Source: Acidobacteriota bacterium
GTDB lineage: Bacteria; Acidobacteriota; Holophagae; Acanthopleuribacterales; Acanthopleuribacteraceae
Assembly: GCA_002747255.1 (NCBI GenBank)
Contig: PDUC01000044.1
Location: forward strand, 1 to 64,000
Length of the DNA: 64,000 bases
Reading direction: 5' to 3'
The translations under genes and the position numbers were made by a program. Below are positions 43,175 through 53,225 of the stretch, one piece after another. The first letter of the stretch is position 1, and every line of letters starts with the position of its first letter. The notes under the pieces are model-generated. The model did not search any database and was not told the DNA's origin. It saw only the letters and a program-made list of their open reading frames with translations.

Positions 43175-44293
43175 TCAATCTTTTTTGACGACTTTGGTTC
43201 CAGCCATTTTGTCGTGCATCCCTCGCCCTTCTGAATCTGTCAGGATCGTGATAAACGGGAGGTAAAGCAGAATCCCTGAAATCAAATAGCCGACCAGGCG
43301 CAGAATAAAGGCCTTAAATGAAAGCCCCGCGCGATGAGGTTCATCAATCATGACAATTCTCAGGCCCAGAAAGTGTTTACCCAGTGTTTTTCCAAACTTC
43401 AACCAGCCAATAATGAGGTGTAAAGCCAGCAGTATACTAATGACACTGGACAACCCAAAAATGACCGTCGGATTGTTGACACCAATGAAAGGCAGCAGGA
43501 TCACAGGCAGCATAAGAAGCATTCCTATCACACCATCGATGATAACTGCCAAAAGCCTGTGAATGGGGCTGGCGAACCCCTCTGTATCATCTTGAAACCC
43601 AAACGAAGCCTGTTCAAAAGAAGGCGGCTCCGTTTGCTGATTGTAAGAAGGTGCTTGTGGCGGATTATAAGGCATCTGTGGTTGAACCGGTGCATCAGGA
43701 GCCGCAGGTGGCGGCACGGACACAGATGGTGGTGTGGGCAATGTTACGGATTCTTCAGGTTGCACCGGCGGGGGCGCGGCATGCGGTACCGGATTTGGGG
43801 GCTCGTTAGAGGCTGATACTGCCGCTGAAGAAGCGTCATTGGATGGTGGATACTTCAAGGGCATTTCACCAGGAGGAACTGATTCCTGGTAGGATGGTTG
43901 GGTACTGGACGCAACAGCTTGATAAGCGGTTGTTTTCCGCAGTGCGTCTGTATGCAGATCCACGGTTTCCATGCCTGAACTCATTTGAGCTGCTGCTTTA
44001 CTTTTATTTGAAAAGTAAATATGAACCCGACCGGCAAATATATCATCGCCATCCTGCAGAATTTCCTGCAGTATTTTTCTCTTCTGCAAGTAGGTGCCAT
44101 TGCTGGAGTTGTTATCCACAATCATGTAATCAAGACCCTGCTTGATCAGTCTAAAGTGAATTCGCGAAACGCTTGCATCATCAATAACAACGTCACAAGT
44201 GGCGCTTCTGCCAACCGTAATCTCATCTTTTGTCAACGGAACTTCTTCATATTTACCTGATTTGGCTTTAATACGAATAGTGGGATAAGTCAT
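43175..44293 (-). CDS. FHA domain-RDD membrane protein
   Basis: The 372-residue protein has an N-terminal FHA domain with the phosphothreonine-binding residues in ITVGRSATCDVVI, ASVSRIHFRL and DNNSSNGTYLQ (about 25-70). A long Pro/Ser-rich linker (about 115-235) follows, and then an RDD domain with about four membrane helices (PIHRLLAVIIDGVIGMLLML, LGKHFLGLRIVMID, GRGMHDKMAGTKVVKK). FHA domains read phosphothreonine, so it may be a target or reader of the Ser/Thr kinase encoded at 29.8-30.8 kb. The role of RDD domains is not settled; some act in ion transport. Confidence 0.88.
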   Translation of the reverse strand: MTYPTIRIKAKSGKYEEVPLTKDEITVGRSATCDVVIDDASVSRIHFRLIKQGLDYMIVDNNSSNGTYLQKRKILQEILQDGDDIFAGRVHIYFSNKSKAAAQMSSGMETVDLHTDALRKTTAYQAVASSTQPSYQESVPPGEMPLKYPPSNDASSAAVSASNEPPNPVPHAAPPPVQPEESVTLPTPPSVSVPPPAAPDAPVQPQMPYNPPQAPSYNQQTEPPSFEQASFGFQDDTEGFASPIHRLLAVIIDGVIGMLLMLPVILLPFIGVNNPTVIFGLSSVISILLALHLIIGWLKFGKTLGKHFLGLRIVMIDEPHRAGLSFKAFILRLVGYLISGILLYLPFITILTDSEGRGMHDKMAGTKVVKKD

Positions 44294-44349
44294 GGCATAC
44301 TCGCTTTGATATAATTTGTTACTTTATGATAGGACTTTTACAGCAAAAT

Positions 44350-44949
44350 TCAACGGTTTTCTAGAAAATTGCGAAAAATATCAACTATTTTTTGTACATT
44401 ATCTGGCATGTCATACTCGATTAAATCGCTTAAAAGGGTTAAGTCTTCTTTCTCTTGAGCTTCATTCAACTCAAGCAAGACATCGTTAATCTCGGATAAG
44501 AGGGATTCAATCTGTTCTTTAATGGCGGATGAAAGATGTTTATCCACTTTCACCAAGTTAAGCAGAGTCAATATAAACCCCATGCTCTCGAGGCTTTGCT
44601 TCAATTCCTCAAAGGCACTTGCCGATGGTGACAGTCGTATCTGTTCAGCCAGTTTCTCCAACGCTAACGGAAGTCCTTCAAGGTATTGTATCGCCTCTGC
44701 AATGGTTCCCTTCAGCGAAGGTGCCGGTCTTTTATCTGTCAGTTCGATTTCAACCTTTTGGTTTTCATAGACAATCGCTTGAAGCGTTTCTTCTGTCAAC
44801 GGGTTAATAGCCTCACCATCGACTACAACCTCACAGATGTTTTTATTGTCTTTCCACTGGGACTCCTGAACTGTTAAAAGCAGGTCCAGAAGTGTGCTTC
44901 CCTGTTTGGCATCCACAGAGACTTCACGTCCCTCAACATACATAATCAC
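44350..44949 (-). CDS. Uncharacterised helical protein in the flagellin-FHA region
   Basis: The start is GTG 44949 with GGAGG seven bases upstream; the product has 199 residues. The first 75 residues look like a small beta-rich domain (YVEGREVSVDAKQGSTLLDL, EVVVDGEAINPLTEETLQ), reminiscent of ubiquitin-like or ThiS-like folds. The rest is helical and acidic (LEKLAEQIRLSPSASAFEEL). No family was recognised. It is 56 bases upstream of the FHA-RDD gene in the same direction and divergent from the third flagellin. Confidence 0.7.
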   Translation of the reverse strand: MIMYVEGREVSVDAKQGSTLLDLLLTVQESQWKDNKNICEVVVDGEAINPLTEETLQAIVYENQKVEIELTDKRPAPSLKGTIAEAIQYLEGLPLALEKLAEQIRLSPSASAFEELKQSLESMGFILTLLNLVKVDKHLSSAIKEQIESLLSEINDVLLELNEAQEKEDLTLLSDLIEYDMPDNVQKIVDIFRNFLENR

Positions 44950-45188
44950 CGTTTTTCCTCCTCAGTCGGAAATAACTCGTCCCGTCTAAACGTCCCTCAA
45001 GGTAAGACCACTCCAGCAGAAAACAGAGAATACGAAGATGTTGATCCATTCCACTGCCGCTAATTTGGACTACCCAGTGTTATGTATTTTAACACAGGAA
45101 GAAATTACCGGGCAAAGTTTGCAAAAAGGATTCGTCAACAAAGGAAGGCGCTTCGTGTAAAACAAGATATCCCGCTATATAACTTATA

Positions 45189-45216
45189 TTTACATGAAAT
45201 ACAAAGCCATTATAAT
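45189..45216 (+). promoter_or_regulatory. Sigma-70-type promoter of the third flagellin
   Basis: TTTACA (45189-45194) and a perfect TATAAT (45211-45216) are 16 bases apart, about 40 bases before the flagellin ATG. No FliA-type box was found here. The remaining gene-free bases 44950-45188 show nothing else. Confidence 0.6.
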
Positions 45217-45255
45217 CTGGCGTTATCTTTGCTTACTGACTGAAAGGGAGGCACT

Positions 45256-46068
45256 ATGACCATTGAACTTTCATCCAGTGTTTTGTTTTCACAATTACAA
45301 TATGACCGAGTCTATCATCATTTAGGTCAGGACTACAGCAGACTCTCTTCGGGACTGAGGCTTGAATCCGCCAAAGATGATCCTTCGGATTATGCCATTT
45401 CCAATCAGCTGAGAGCTGAGAGCAGATTGCTGAAACAAGCCAGACGGAATGCTTTTGACGGGCTGGGTTACACTCAGGTGGTGGAAAATCACCTGAACAC
45501 GACCACCCATCTCTTGACACGAGCAACAGAACTGGCTGCTCAAGCGGCCTCAGGGCATGTAAATACGGAAGCTAAGGCCGCTATCAATGCTGAATATCAG
45601 GAAATAATATCTGAGTTGGATCGCATTCATGCCCAGAGTGAATACAATAACCTGCCTATCTTTGCCCCGTCGGGTCGTACAACCCATATACAGTTTGGTG
45701 ATACATCCAATGAAACGGTTGCCATTACGACCCAGCCAATCGATGCCGCAGCATTCAACCTCAACGGGACGGATATTTTGAGTGAAGCCAATGCCGAAGT
45801 GGTGTTTCAAAGAGCTTCAGAGGGAATTGACCACACTTCAGCACAGCTGGGTATCCTTGGCTCAAAATACAACCGACTCAAGGACACACTCACGCTGCTT
45901 GATGAGAAAATCATTGGCACACAGGCTGCGGAGTCGCAATTAAGGGATGCGGACGTGGCCCTGGAAGTCACCAAAATGACTTCTCATCAAATACAAATGG
46001 AGGGAGCTAAGGCCGCCATGGCTCAAGCCAATCTATCACCTGAGCGCGTATTGAGTCTTTTTACCTGA
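45256..46068 (+). CDS. Divergent flagellin-like protein (third copy)
   Basis: The 270-residue protein keeps the flagellin plan: YSRLSSGLRLESAKDDPSDY, AISNQLRAESRLL, LLTRATELAAQAASG in the N-terminal coiled domain and AAESQLRDADVALEVTKMTS to SPERVLSLFT at the C-terminus. It differs strongly from copies 1 and 2, for example in the extreme N-terminus (MTIELSSSVLFSQLQYDRVY) and in DDPSDYAISNQ for DDAAGLQISNN. It may build a minor filament part, a junction, or a second filament. It has its own locus and a vegetative-type promoter. AGGGAGG precedes the ATG. Confidence 0.9.
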   Translation: MTIELSSSVLFSQLQYDRVYHHLGQDYSRLSSGLRLESAKDDPSDYAISNQLRAESRLLKQARRNAFDGLGYTQVVENHLNTTTHLLTRATELAAQAASGHVNTEAKAAINAEYQEIISELDRIHAQSEYNNLPIFAPSGRTTHIQFGDTSNETVAITTQPIDAAAFNLNGTDILSEANAEVVFQRASEGIDHTSAQLGILGSKYNRLKDTLTLLDEKIIGTQAAESQLRDADVALEVTKMTSHQIQMEGAKAAMAQANLSPERVLSLFT

Positions 46069-46341
46069 AAAACAGGCTCCATCCTTTGCACCCATGTTAT
46101 GATGTGCGCCATTGGGCTTACTGATACACGGCACATTGCGTAATATGACATTCAGAAAAGCCTTCAACCCAAAAAATGGGTTCGCAAGCGAGAGTTTACA
46201 AAGCAGATTTTTCCTAAGAGCGGTTATTGTATTTCTCCGTGGAATGATTTTAGGTATAAAAAGACCCAAGTCAATCTTCATTCATCGAACACATTACTGG
46301 GATTTAATCCATGTAGGAAGAAATAAAAATGGAGCCTGAAC

Positions 46342-47766
46342 ATGTGGGATAAATTAAAAGAGGAATGCGGTGTATTTGGGATCATCAATCACGAAGAGGC
46401 TGCCAATATGGCCTACCTCGGTCTTTACGCCCTGCAGCATCGCGGCCAGGAGAGTGCGGGAATTACGTCGAATGACGGCAATCAATTTCACATACTGAAG
46501 AGAATGGGTCTTGTTGCCGATATTTTCGATGCCGAGAATCTTGCATCATTAGAAGGGAATTCCGCTATTGGGCATGTTCGCTACTCCACCACCGGTGACA
46601 GCCGAGCCAGTAATGCTCAACCCCTGCTCATCACCTGCCGCCATGGAGAAATCGCCCTGGCTCACAATGGCAATTTAATTAACGCGGACGCCCTTCGAAA
46701 AGAGCTGCAGCAAAAGGGTTCCATTTTCAATTCCGACAATGACAGTGAAGTGATCCTGCACCTGATTGCGCGATCCAGGGCTTCCAGCTTTGAAGAGGCC
46801 ATCATCGACGCCTTAAGACAGGTGCAAGGCGCTTATTCCCTGCTTTTCCTCATTCAGGATAAAGTCATAGCGGTAAGAGATCCAAGAGGCATTCGCCCCC
46901 TTGCAATGGGTACACTGACGACCAAAGACGATTACAACGCAAAGAGTACGGCAACGGTATTCTCATCGGAAACATGCGCATTTGATATCTTTGACGGCAC
47001 CTTTGAAAGGGAAGTGGCTCCCGGTGAAATGGTTGTTGTCGACAAAGAGGGCTCTGTTGAGTCGCACTTCCCCTTTGAAAAGCAGCAACCCAGGCAATGC
47101 GTTTTTGAACATATCTACTTCGCACGGCCAGACGGTATCATGTTTGGCGAGTGTACCCAGAATTTTCGAGATCGGATAGGCATCCGCCTTGCCGTAGAAG
47201 CTCCGGTAGCCGCTGATCTGGTTGTTCCAGTCCCCGACTCTGGCATGTTTGCAGCCCTGGGTTTCAGTAAGGCCTCGGGTATTCCGTTTTCTTTCGGTCT
47301 CATTCGGAACCACTACGTTGGCCGCACATTCATTGAACCCAAGCAGTCCATCAGACATTTTGGCGTCAAAATCAAACTCAATCCCATAAAAGACACCATC
47401 AAGGGAAAGCGCGTTGTTTTGGTGGATGATTCACTGGTAAGAGGCACCACTTCAAGGAAAATTGTGAAAATGGTGAGGAAAGCCGGAGCCACAGAAGTAC
47501 ACGTTCGCATCAGTGCCCCGCCAACTGCTTATCCGTGTTTTTACGGGATCGATACACCCACAAGATCGGAGTTGGTGGCTTCTTCTCACTCTCTGGAAGA
47601 AATCCGCAAATACATCGGAGCCGACTCGCTGGCGTACATCAGCCTTCAGGGGTTATTCAACTGTCTGCAAAACTCTAAAAAAGAACACTACTGTCATGCC
47701 TGCTTCTCAGGTGACTACCCCATCTTGTTCAATTCGGGAAAAGCCAAAAAAGGAGAAGCGGTTTGA
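46342..47766 (+). CDS. purF: Amidophosphoribosyltransferase
   Basis: PurF makes phosphoribosylamine from PRPP and glutamine, the first committed step of purine synthesis. The 474-residue protein has a short propeptide before the nucleophile (MWDKLKEECGVFGI, Cys9), the glutaminase segments ALQHRGQESAGI and GHVRYSTTGDS, and the PRPP loop VVLVDDSLVRGTTSRK. Cysteines of the Bacillus-type iron-sulfur cluster may be those in CVFEHIYFARPD and near the C-terminus (HYCHACFSGDYP). Its stop overlaps the start of the Nif3-like gene. Confidence 0.96.
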   Translation: MWDKLKEECGVFGIINHEEAANMAYLGLYALQHRGQESAGITSNDGNQFHILKRMGLVADIFDAENLASLEGNSAIGHVRYSTTGDSRASNAQPLLITCRHGEIALAHNGNLINADALRKELQQKGSIFNSDNDSEVILHLIARSRASSFEEAIIDALRQVQGAYSLLFLIQDKVIAVRDPRGIRPLAMGTLTTKDDYNAKSTATVFSSETCAFDIFDGTFEREVAPGEMVVVDKEGSVESHFPFEKQQPRQCVFEHIYFARPDGIMFGECTQNFRDRIGIRLAVEAPVAADLVVPVPDSGMFAALGFSKASGIPFSFGLIRNHYVGRTFIEPKQSIRHFGVKIKLNPIKDTIKGKRVVLVDDSLVRGTTSRKIVKMVRKAGATEVHVRISAPPTAYPCFYGIDTPTRSELVASSHSLEEIRKYIGADSLAYISLQGLFNCLQNSKKEHYCHACFSGDYPILFNSGKAKKGEAV

Positions 47767-48524
47767 TTCTGGCCAGTAAACTTACCAGCTATCTCAATCA
47801 GCTCCTTTCTATCAGAGATTTTGAAGAAGCAGCCATAAACGGTCTCCAGGTACAAGGCGGCAAAAAAGTTCAGAAGGTGGCTTTCGCGGTTGACGGCGTC
47901 ATGGACACCTTTCAAGCCGCTGCAGATTGGGGTGCCGACTATCTCATTGTCCATCACGGCCTTTTCTGGGGAAGACCTTTTGCCCTGAGAGGAGCCGACT
48001 ATCGCCGTATAAAGTGTCTGATTCAGTCGGAAATAGCTCTGTATGCCGTTCATTTACCTCTGGATGCTCACCTTGAGCTGGGACATGCAGCCTGCCTGTT
48101 AAAACACCTGGGAGTCCAGTACCCGCTTGAGCCCTTTGGCAGATACAAAGACACCTTTATTGGAGCGATGGGCATGGTGGCTGAAGTCAAGAGGGATGAA
48201 TTTCTCGATAAACTGCAAGATCTTTTTCCCGAAACCATTAAAACCCTGAATTTTGGCCGGGAAAAAATTCGCCGAATTGCGTGTATTACCGGACAGGGTG
48301 CCGACTTCCACTATCTGAAAGAAGCTCAAATCAAGAACATCGACCTCTATATTTCAGGCGAAGCGACACACCCTTCCTTTCACTACTGCAGAGAACAGCA
48401 AATCAATCTGGCTCTTTGCGGTCACTACCAGACCGAGACCTTTGGCATTAAGTCACTTATGGAACACTTAAAGGCGGAGTTCAATCTCGACGTCCGCTTT
48501 TTTGATTTTCCAACCGGACTGTAA
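47763..48524 (+). CDS. Nif3-like dinuclear metal centre protein
   Basis: The 253-residue protein is a member of the Nif3/YbgI/YqfO family of hexameric metal proteins: NGLQVQGGKKVQKVAFAVDG, DYLIVHHGLFWGRPF with the metal-binding HHG, YAVHLPLDAH and the late ALCGHYQTETFGIKSLMEHL segment. It is sometimes annotated as GTP cyclohydrolase 1 type 2, but the activity is unclear. It starts at TTG 47763, overlapping the purF stop (TTGA), with GGAG upstream, so it is translated together with purF. Confidence 0.9.
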   Translation: MILASKLTSYLNQLLSIRDFEEAAINGLQVQGGKKVQKVAFAVDGVMDTFQAAADWGADYLIVHHGLFWGRPFALRGADYRRIKCLIQSEIALYAVHLPLDAHLELGHAACLLKHLGVQYPLEPFGRYKDTFIGAMGMVAEVKRDEFLDKLQDLFPETIKTLNFGREKIRRIACITGQGADFHYLKEAQIKNIDLYISGEATHPSFHYCREQQINLALCGHYQTETFGIKSLMEHLKAEFNLDVRFFDFPTGL

Positions 48525-48623
48525 TCCCGAAAAGAACTTTCCTTCAGGGCGGGACGCCTTTTGGATGAGACGTTCAAGGTCGGTTGGCAATTCGCAGCTG
48601 AACGCGATGGTTACAGGGAGAAG

Positions 48624-49088
48624 CTACTTATACTTTTCAGGATCAAGTGCCGCCGGACTCCAGGCTTTCAGAAAATCCGCCACTCGCTTGATGTTGTACC
48701 CTTTTCCCTCTTCAAGGTAGACCGTGTTCTGGGTGTGAATTCTCTTTCCCGCGGCGTCCAGGATCACCAGGACGGGAAACCCGAATCGCTGAGGGTAATC
48801 GAGAGAGGCCAGGACATCGTTGTTTTTGTTTTCCTTTGAGGTGTTTACCAAGACATATACGTAATGATCTGTCAGGATTTGATTGATTTCTTTATTTTTG
48901 GAAAAAACACCTTCCAGTTTAAGACACCAGGGACACCAATTCCCACCTACTTGCAGCAGCACGTGTTTCCCCTCGAGCTTGGCTTTTTCAACGGCGTTTT
49001 GTATGTCATTTTTTGCAGAGGCCTTGGGGTCATAAACTCCTGCAAACAGGGCTGTGGACAGTAAAAGTAAAGACAGTGCTCTGAACAT
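48624..49088 (-). CDS. Exported thioredoxin-like protein
   Basis: From ATG 49088 (CGGAGG upstream) the 154-residue protein has a signal peptide (MFRALSLLLLSTALFAGVYD) and a thioredoxin fold with the redox motif GNWCPWCLKLEGVF and the cis-proline segment FGFPVLVILDAAGK. CPWC is seen in thioredoxin_7/DUF255-like proteins. It probably acts as a periplasmic disulfide reductase or chaperone. It is the last gene of the asnS-rimO-TPR direction, after a hairpin. Confidence 0.88.
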   Translation of the reverse strand: MFRALSLLLLSTALFAGVYDPKASAKNDIQNAVEKAKLEGKHVLLQVGGNWCPWCLKLEGVFSKNKEINQILTDHYVYVLVNTSKENKNNDVLASLDYPQRFGFPVLVILDAAGKRIHTQNTVYLEEGKGYNIKRVADFLKAWSPAALDPEKYK

Positions 49089-49110
49089 AATTCCTCCGGT
49101 CTTTTTCTTG

Positions 49111-49150
49111 GAAAAAGTCAACAACCGACAGGGTGCATACCCTGCCGGTT
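49111..49150 (-). terminator. Hairpin between the secreted TPR gene and the thioredoxin-like gene
   Basis: On the minus strand AACCGGCAGGGT and ACCCTGTCGGTT pair (one mismatch) around GCAT-type loop bases and are followed closely by CTTTTTC, as in an intrinsic terminator. It lies before the thioredoxin-like gene's ribosome binding site, so it may attenuate its expression. Confidence 0.6.
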
Positions 49151-49173
49151 ATTGTAAAAGCGGTTGGTTGTTG

Positions 49174-50100
49174 TTATTCCGAAAGCGTAACAATCAGTTC
49201 TTTCGCTTCGGCGGCAAGCTTATGATTGGGATCCACCTTGAGAAACTGCTTGTAGTACTTTACAGCTTCTTCAAATTCAAATTCACGCGTTTTGATTTTG
49301 CCCATTTGGAAATAGGCCAAGCCAAACTCGGGATCGTTTTCTATGATTTGCTTCAGGAGTTTAGTGGCACCGGCATCATCATTGTTATTGATCAGGTCAA
49401 TTGCATTGTTGTACAAATTCTGTGCAGAGGTTCCAGCAATTTCTCGAGCAACCGTTTCCTGGAGCTTGAGGATGTTTTTATCATCGGGTTTCATGGCAAG
49501 GTACAGTTCACAGAGCTCTTTGGATAATTCCAGCTTCTGGTTAAAGTACGCGACAATGGCGTAAAAACGGGGAATTGAGATCAGTTCCGCCTTGGCCTCT
49601 TCCTCTACGATTAAATTGTACTTTTCATACGACTGCTCCATTTCGGTTAAGGCTGTAGGGTAATCTTTGGCCTTGTAGCTGGTAACAGCCGCATTGTAAT
49701 GCTCTCTGGCGGCTATATCGTATTCCACTTGTTCGGGATCGATTCCCTGTTCCTCATAAAGACGTTTCGTGGCCTCTTCGATGGTTTCCATGCTAATTTC
49801 AACGATTTCCTTATTCACTCCAATCCACTGCTTGTATTTGAAAAGCTGTGTATTGTAACCCTCTTTGTCAACGGTGATGGTATAAGTGTGACCGGGTTTC
49901 AAGCCTGTCATGATGAATGATCCATCTTCCTTGCTTTCCAGGGTCTGTTCAAAGGTCGTTGTTTCCTCTTCAGTGAAAACCAGTTTCGCAGCAACGATCG
50001 CTTCGCCTGCTGAATTGGTTATTTTGCCTTTAATGGTACCAACCTGTGCAAAAGCTGGAATAAGACTGGTGATAATGAGAATGATACTGATTTTTTTCAT
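49174..50100 (-). CDS. Exported carboxypeptidase-regulatory-like and TPR protein
   Basis: The 308-residue protein has a signal peptide ([20 protein letters not shown]), a beta-sandwich domain of the carboxypeptidase-regulatory type (GTIKGKITNSAGEAIVAAKL, DGSFIMTGLKPGHTYTITVD), a helical linker, and two to three C-terminal TPR units (NLYNNAIDLINNNDDAGATK, EEAVKYYKQFLKVDPNHKLA). Such proteins often attach to envelope complexes; no specific role is known. Its ATG overlaps the rimO stop, so it is in the asnS-rimO transcription unit. Confidence 0.85.
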   Translation of the reverse strand: MKKISIILIITSLIPAFAQVGTIKGKITNSAGEAIVAAKLVFTEEETTTFEQTLESKEDGSFIMTGLKPGHTYTITVDKEGYNTQLFKYKQWIGVNKEIVEISMETIEEATKRLYEEQGIDPEQVEYDIAAREHYNAAVTSYKAKDYPTALTEMEQSYEKYNLIVEEEAKAELISIPRFYAIVAYFNQKLELSKELCELYLAMKPDDKNILKLQETVAREIAGTSAQNLYNNAIDLINNNDDAGATKLLKQIIENDPEFGLAYFQMGKIKTREFEFEEAVKYYKQFLKVDPNHKLAAEAKELIVTLSE

Positions 50101-51428
50101 ACGTCAATTCCTCCGATGACTCTGCCTGCCATATCGTATTCGTAGGTTTCTTCAATCGTAACCGGAACCATATCGCCAGGCTTGTAAATTCCTTCTGTAA
50201 TAAATACGTCGCCGTCAACATCGGGTGCTTGCCCCTGGTGTCTTCCTTGCAAAAGCAATTCCGTTTCCGGATGGACTCCTTCCACAAGGACATCCAGTGT
50301 TTGTCCCTTAAGTTGAGCGCACTTCTTTTTAGAGATATCTCTTTGCAGAGACATAATTTGATGCAACCTTTCCTGTTTTAATTCATCAGAAATGGTGTCT
50401 GAAAGATCATAGGCACCCGTACCCTCTTCGTGAGAATAGGTAAAAACACCCAGATAGTTGAATTCCTGTTCCCTGACAAAACTCACCAATTCCGCGAAAT
50501 CGGCTTCTGTTTCACCTGGATAACCAACGATAAATGAAGAGCGAATGAAGACATTCGGTCTGGCTTTTCTTATCTGATCCAGAAAACGACTGTAGGAAGA
50601 TCGGTTTCCTCCCCGTTTCATGGACTTCAGAACGCTTTGACTGGCATGCTGAAGTGGAATATCCAGATAAGAGCATACTTTGGGATGCGCAAACATCTCC
50701 AGAAGATGATCGCTAACTTCGTGAGGATACAGATAGTGGACTCGAATCCAGTCGATGCTGTTTATTTGACACAGTTCCTCCAGGAGTTCCGCTAAACCGT
50801 TCCTGATCCCGAGATCCTTTCCGTAGTAAGTGGAGTCCTGGGCAACCAAATTGATCTCCCTGACGCCTTGCCTGCCCAGTCTTGTGACCTCCTGGACAAT
50901 ATCTTCCCTGGTTCGACTGCGGTGCGGCCCGCGAAGTTTCGGAATGATACAAAAAGAACAGGAGTGATTGCAGCCTTCTGAAATCTTGACATAAGCTGAA
51001 TGGCCGGGGGTGGAGAGGACTCTCTCGCTTGTTGCTGAATAGAGAAAGTCAGGTTCCCAGTGCTGAACCGGTGTTCTTTTTGAAAGATATGTCGCGATAT
51101 CACCGGTGTGCCCGGTTCCCAGAAAGAGGTCGACTTCCGGAATGTCTCGCTCCATGGCTTCGTGATATCTCTGGGAGAGACATCCCGTCACAATCAGTTT
51201 TTCAACCTGTCCGCTTTTCTTGAGTTCTCCCATTTCCAGAATGGCGTCAATGGATTCTTCTTTTGCAGAGTCGATAAATCCGCACGTATTGACGATGACA
51301 ATATCGGCATCTTCCGCTTTTGCCGTCAGCTGATAGCCATCTTTTTTCAAACTGCCGAGCATGACCTCCGAATCAACGAGATTCTTGGCACAGCCAAGGC
51401 TCAACATGCCTACTTTCTTTGGGTTCAT
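50097..51428 (-). CDS. rimO: Ribosomal protein S12 methylthiotransferase
   Basis: RimO is a radical-SAM enzyme that methylthiolates Asp88 of ribosomal protein S12. The 443-residue protein has the N-terminal cluster cysteines in [28 protein letters not shown] and VTGCLSQRY, the radical SAM motif [20 protein letters not shown] (CX3CX2C), and a C-terminal TRAM domain. The NLVDSE and PxLRGxxRSR features separate it from MiaB. Its ATG overlaps the asnS stop. Confidence 0.95.
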   Translation of the reverse strand: MNPKKVGMLSLGCAKNLVDSEVMLGSLKKDGYQLTAKAEDADIVIVNTCGFIDSAKEESIDAILEMGELKKSGQVEKLIVTGCLSQRYHEAMERDIPEVDLFLGTGHTGDIATYLSKRTPVQHWEPDFLYSATSERVLSTPGHSAYVKISEGCNHSCSFCIIPKLRGPHRSRTREDIVQEVTRLGRQGVREINLVAQDSTYYGKDLGIRNGLAELLEELCQINSIDWIRVHYLYPHEVSDHLLEMFAHPKVCSYLDIPLQHASQSVLKSMKRGGNRSSYSRFLDQIRKARPNVFIRSSFIVGYPGETEADFAELVSFVREQEFNYLGVFTYSHEEGTGAYDLSDTISDELKQERLHQIMSLQRDISKKKCAQLKGQTLDVLVEGVHPETELLLQGRHQGQAPDVDGDVFITEGIYKPGDMVPVTIEETYEYDMAGRVIGGIDV

Positions 51429-52714
51429 GGGCTCAATCGACTTAACATTCTCGGGTATGGAATGGTTTCCCTTACATGGGGAAGTTTACAGATCCATGCA
51501 ACAGCCCTTTCGATGCCCATTCCAAATCCAGCATGAGGAAATGACCCGTAACGCCTGACATCGAGGTACCATTCATAGGGTTCTTGATCGAGTTTGTGTT
51601 GTTCCAGTTGATCCAACAGGTATTCTATGGAAGAGGCACGTTCGCCGCCGCCAATAATTTCACCATAGCCTTCCGGTGCAAGGACATCCATGCCCAGAAC
51701 CAGCTCACGGTTCTCCGGATCCGGCTCCATGTAAAAAGCTTTAAATACTTTGGGGAACCGATGGACGATAATGGGTTGATCATACTGCTTCGTCAGCATG
51801 GTTTCATCATCCCCGCCGAAGTCTTCGCCCCAGTTAATATCGCTGCCCTGTTCCTTCAGTTTCGCAACTGCTTCATCGTAGGTCATTCGAACAAACGGCT
51901 TGAGTGCCGCTTTAAGTTTATCGGTATCGCGTTCCAGGATTTCCAGCTCAAACGGGTTTTCCTCCAGAACCCTGGTGACAATCGCGTGAATGAACTCTTC
52001 TGAGAGTTTCATGATATCGTCTAAATGGGCAAAGGCAATCTCGGGTTCCACCATCCAGAATTCCGTTAGATGACGTCTCGTTTTAGACTTTTCTGCCCTG
52101 AATGTGGGTCCGAAACAATAGACCTTGCCAAAACTGGCTGCCGCAGGCTCCAAGTAGAGCTGGCCTGTTTGAGACAGGAACGCCTGATCATCAAAATAAT
52201 TGACTTCAAAAAGCGAACTGGATCCTTCAGCGCTGGTCGGTGTGAGGATGGGACTGTCTATTAAGGTAAAATCTCTTGAGTCAAAAAAGTCACGCACAGC
52301 CTTGATAATTGTGTGTCGAATTCGCAAAACAGCCCACTGCTTTTTGGACCGGAACCAGAGGTGACGGTTGTCCATCAGGAACTCGACACCGTGTTCCTTG
52401 GGAGTAATGGGAAAAGGCTCTGACAGATGAATGATCTCTATGCCCTTGGCCAGGATTTCGCACTTCCCGTTTCTGGGGTTCTGCTGTACAATCCCTGTAA
52501 TAGCGACACAACTTTCAGTGGTAAGGCTGCGGGCATCTTCCCATGGCTTTTCTTCCAACTCATTTTTAACAAAAATCATCTGGGCAAAACCGCTGCCATC
52601 TCTAATAACAACGAACTGAATTTTACCGCTTTTACGGTGATGACGAACCCAACCGCGTATGGTTACCTCTGAGTCGAGGTGTTTATCGAGATCTTTAATC
52701 AATACTGTGGTCAC
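51425..52714 (-). CDS. asnS: Asparagine-tRNA ligase
   Basis: AsnS charges tRNA-Asn. The 429-residue class II synthetase has an OB-fold anticodon domain ([20 protein letters not shown]), motif 2 [21 protein letters not shown]-like core with the class hallmark around [13 protein letters not shown], and motif 3 [14 protein letters not shown]. The ending [14 protein letters not shown] is typical of AsnS. It starts at GTG 52714, with GGAGG seven bases upstream, and is the first gene of asnS-rimO-TPR(-thioredoxin). Confidence 0.95.
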   Translation of the reverse strand: MTTVLIKDLDKHLDSEVTIRGWVRHHRKSGKIQFVVIRDGSGFAQMIFVKNELEEKPWEDARSLTTESCVAITGIVQQNPRNGKCEILAKGIEIIHLSEPFPITPKEHGVEFLMDNRHLWFRSKKQWAVLRIRHTIIKAVRDFFDSRDFTLIDSPILTPTSAEGSSSLFEVNYFDDQAFLSQTGQLYLEPAAASFGKVYCFGPTFRAEKSKTRRHLTEFWMVEPEIAFAHLDDIMKLSEEFIHAIVTRVLEENPFELEILERDTDKLKAALKPFVRMTYDEAVAKLKEQGSDINWGEDFGGDDETMLTKQYDQPIIVHRFPKVFKAFYMEPDPENRELVLGMDVLAPEGYGEIIGGGERASSIEYLLDQLEQHKLDQEPYEWYLDVRRYGSFPHAGFGMGIERAVAWICKLPHVRETIPYPRMLSRLSP

Positions 52715-52738
52715 AAATTCCTCCTAAAAAGGCCTCTG

Positions 52739-52768
52739 ATTATACTTTTTTTCTGGTCTTTCGGTCAA
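52739..52768 (-). promoter_or_regulatory. Promoter of asnS
   Basis: On the minus strand TTGACC (52763-52768) and TATAAT (52739-52744) are 18 bases apart, 25 bases before the start codon. Confidence 0.75.
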
Positions 52769-53225
52769 CTTGCACTGTTTTATTTCACCGCGTTGAATGG
52801 GTATCGCACGTTTCCTGCCTGCCAGCTGCATCCAGTTTGTTTACAATTTTCAATCCAAATTTCCTTTTTACGACCTCTCGAGGTCACACAGAGCACAAAC
52901 TCATTAAAATTAAACAATTCTACCGTTACAGCCTTGCATTCAACCTCAATGGCAACCAATGGAACCAGCCAATTCGACTTCCATGACGCCATATTGTCAT
53001 ATTGTCCTGCCCTGCTTTGCGTTCAGACAGGCTTGAGTCCCGCCCTTTCAATTGCAAAAACCAAATTGGAACCTTGCAAGTCGAACATAGTCTAGCTATA
53101 TCCCACATTTTATTATAAGTTAAACTCAACCTACCTGCCTCGAACAGCACCGCCATAATGGTTACACAAGTTTTACTCTTTTGTTGATCGGAACTGTTTC
53201 GATTGTTTTTATGCAATGGCCTCGC
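52769..53225. other. Gene-free stretch between asnS promoter and ppx/gppA
   Basis: No gene is firmly supported. A minus-strand frame of 70 codons (52780-52992) has a somewhat protein-like composition, but no family, ribosome binding site or conserved motif was recognised. No clear terminator for the phosphatase gene was seen. Confidence 0.3.
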
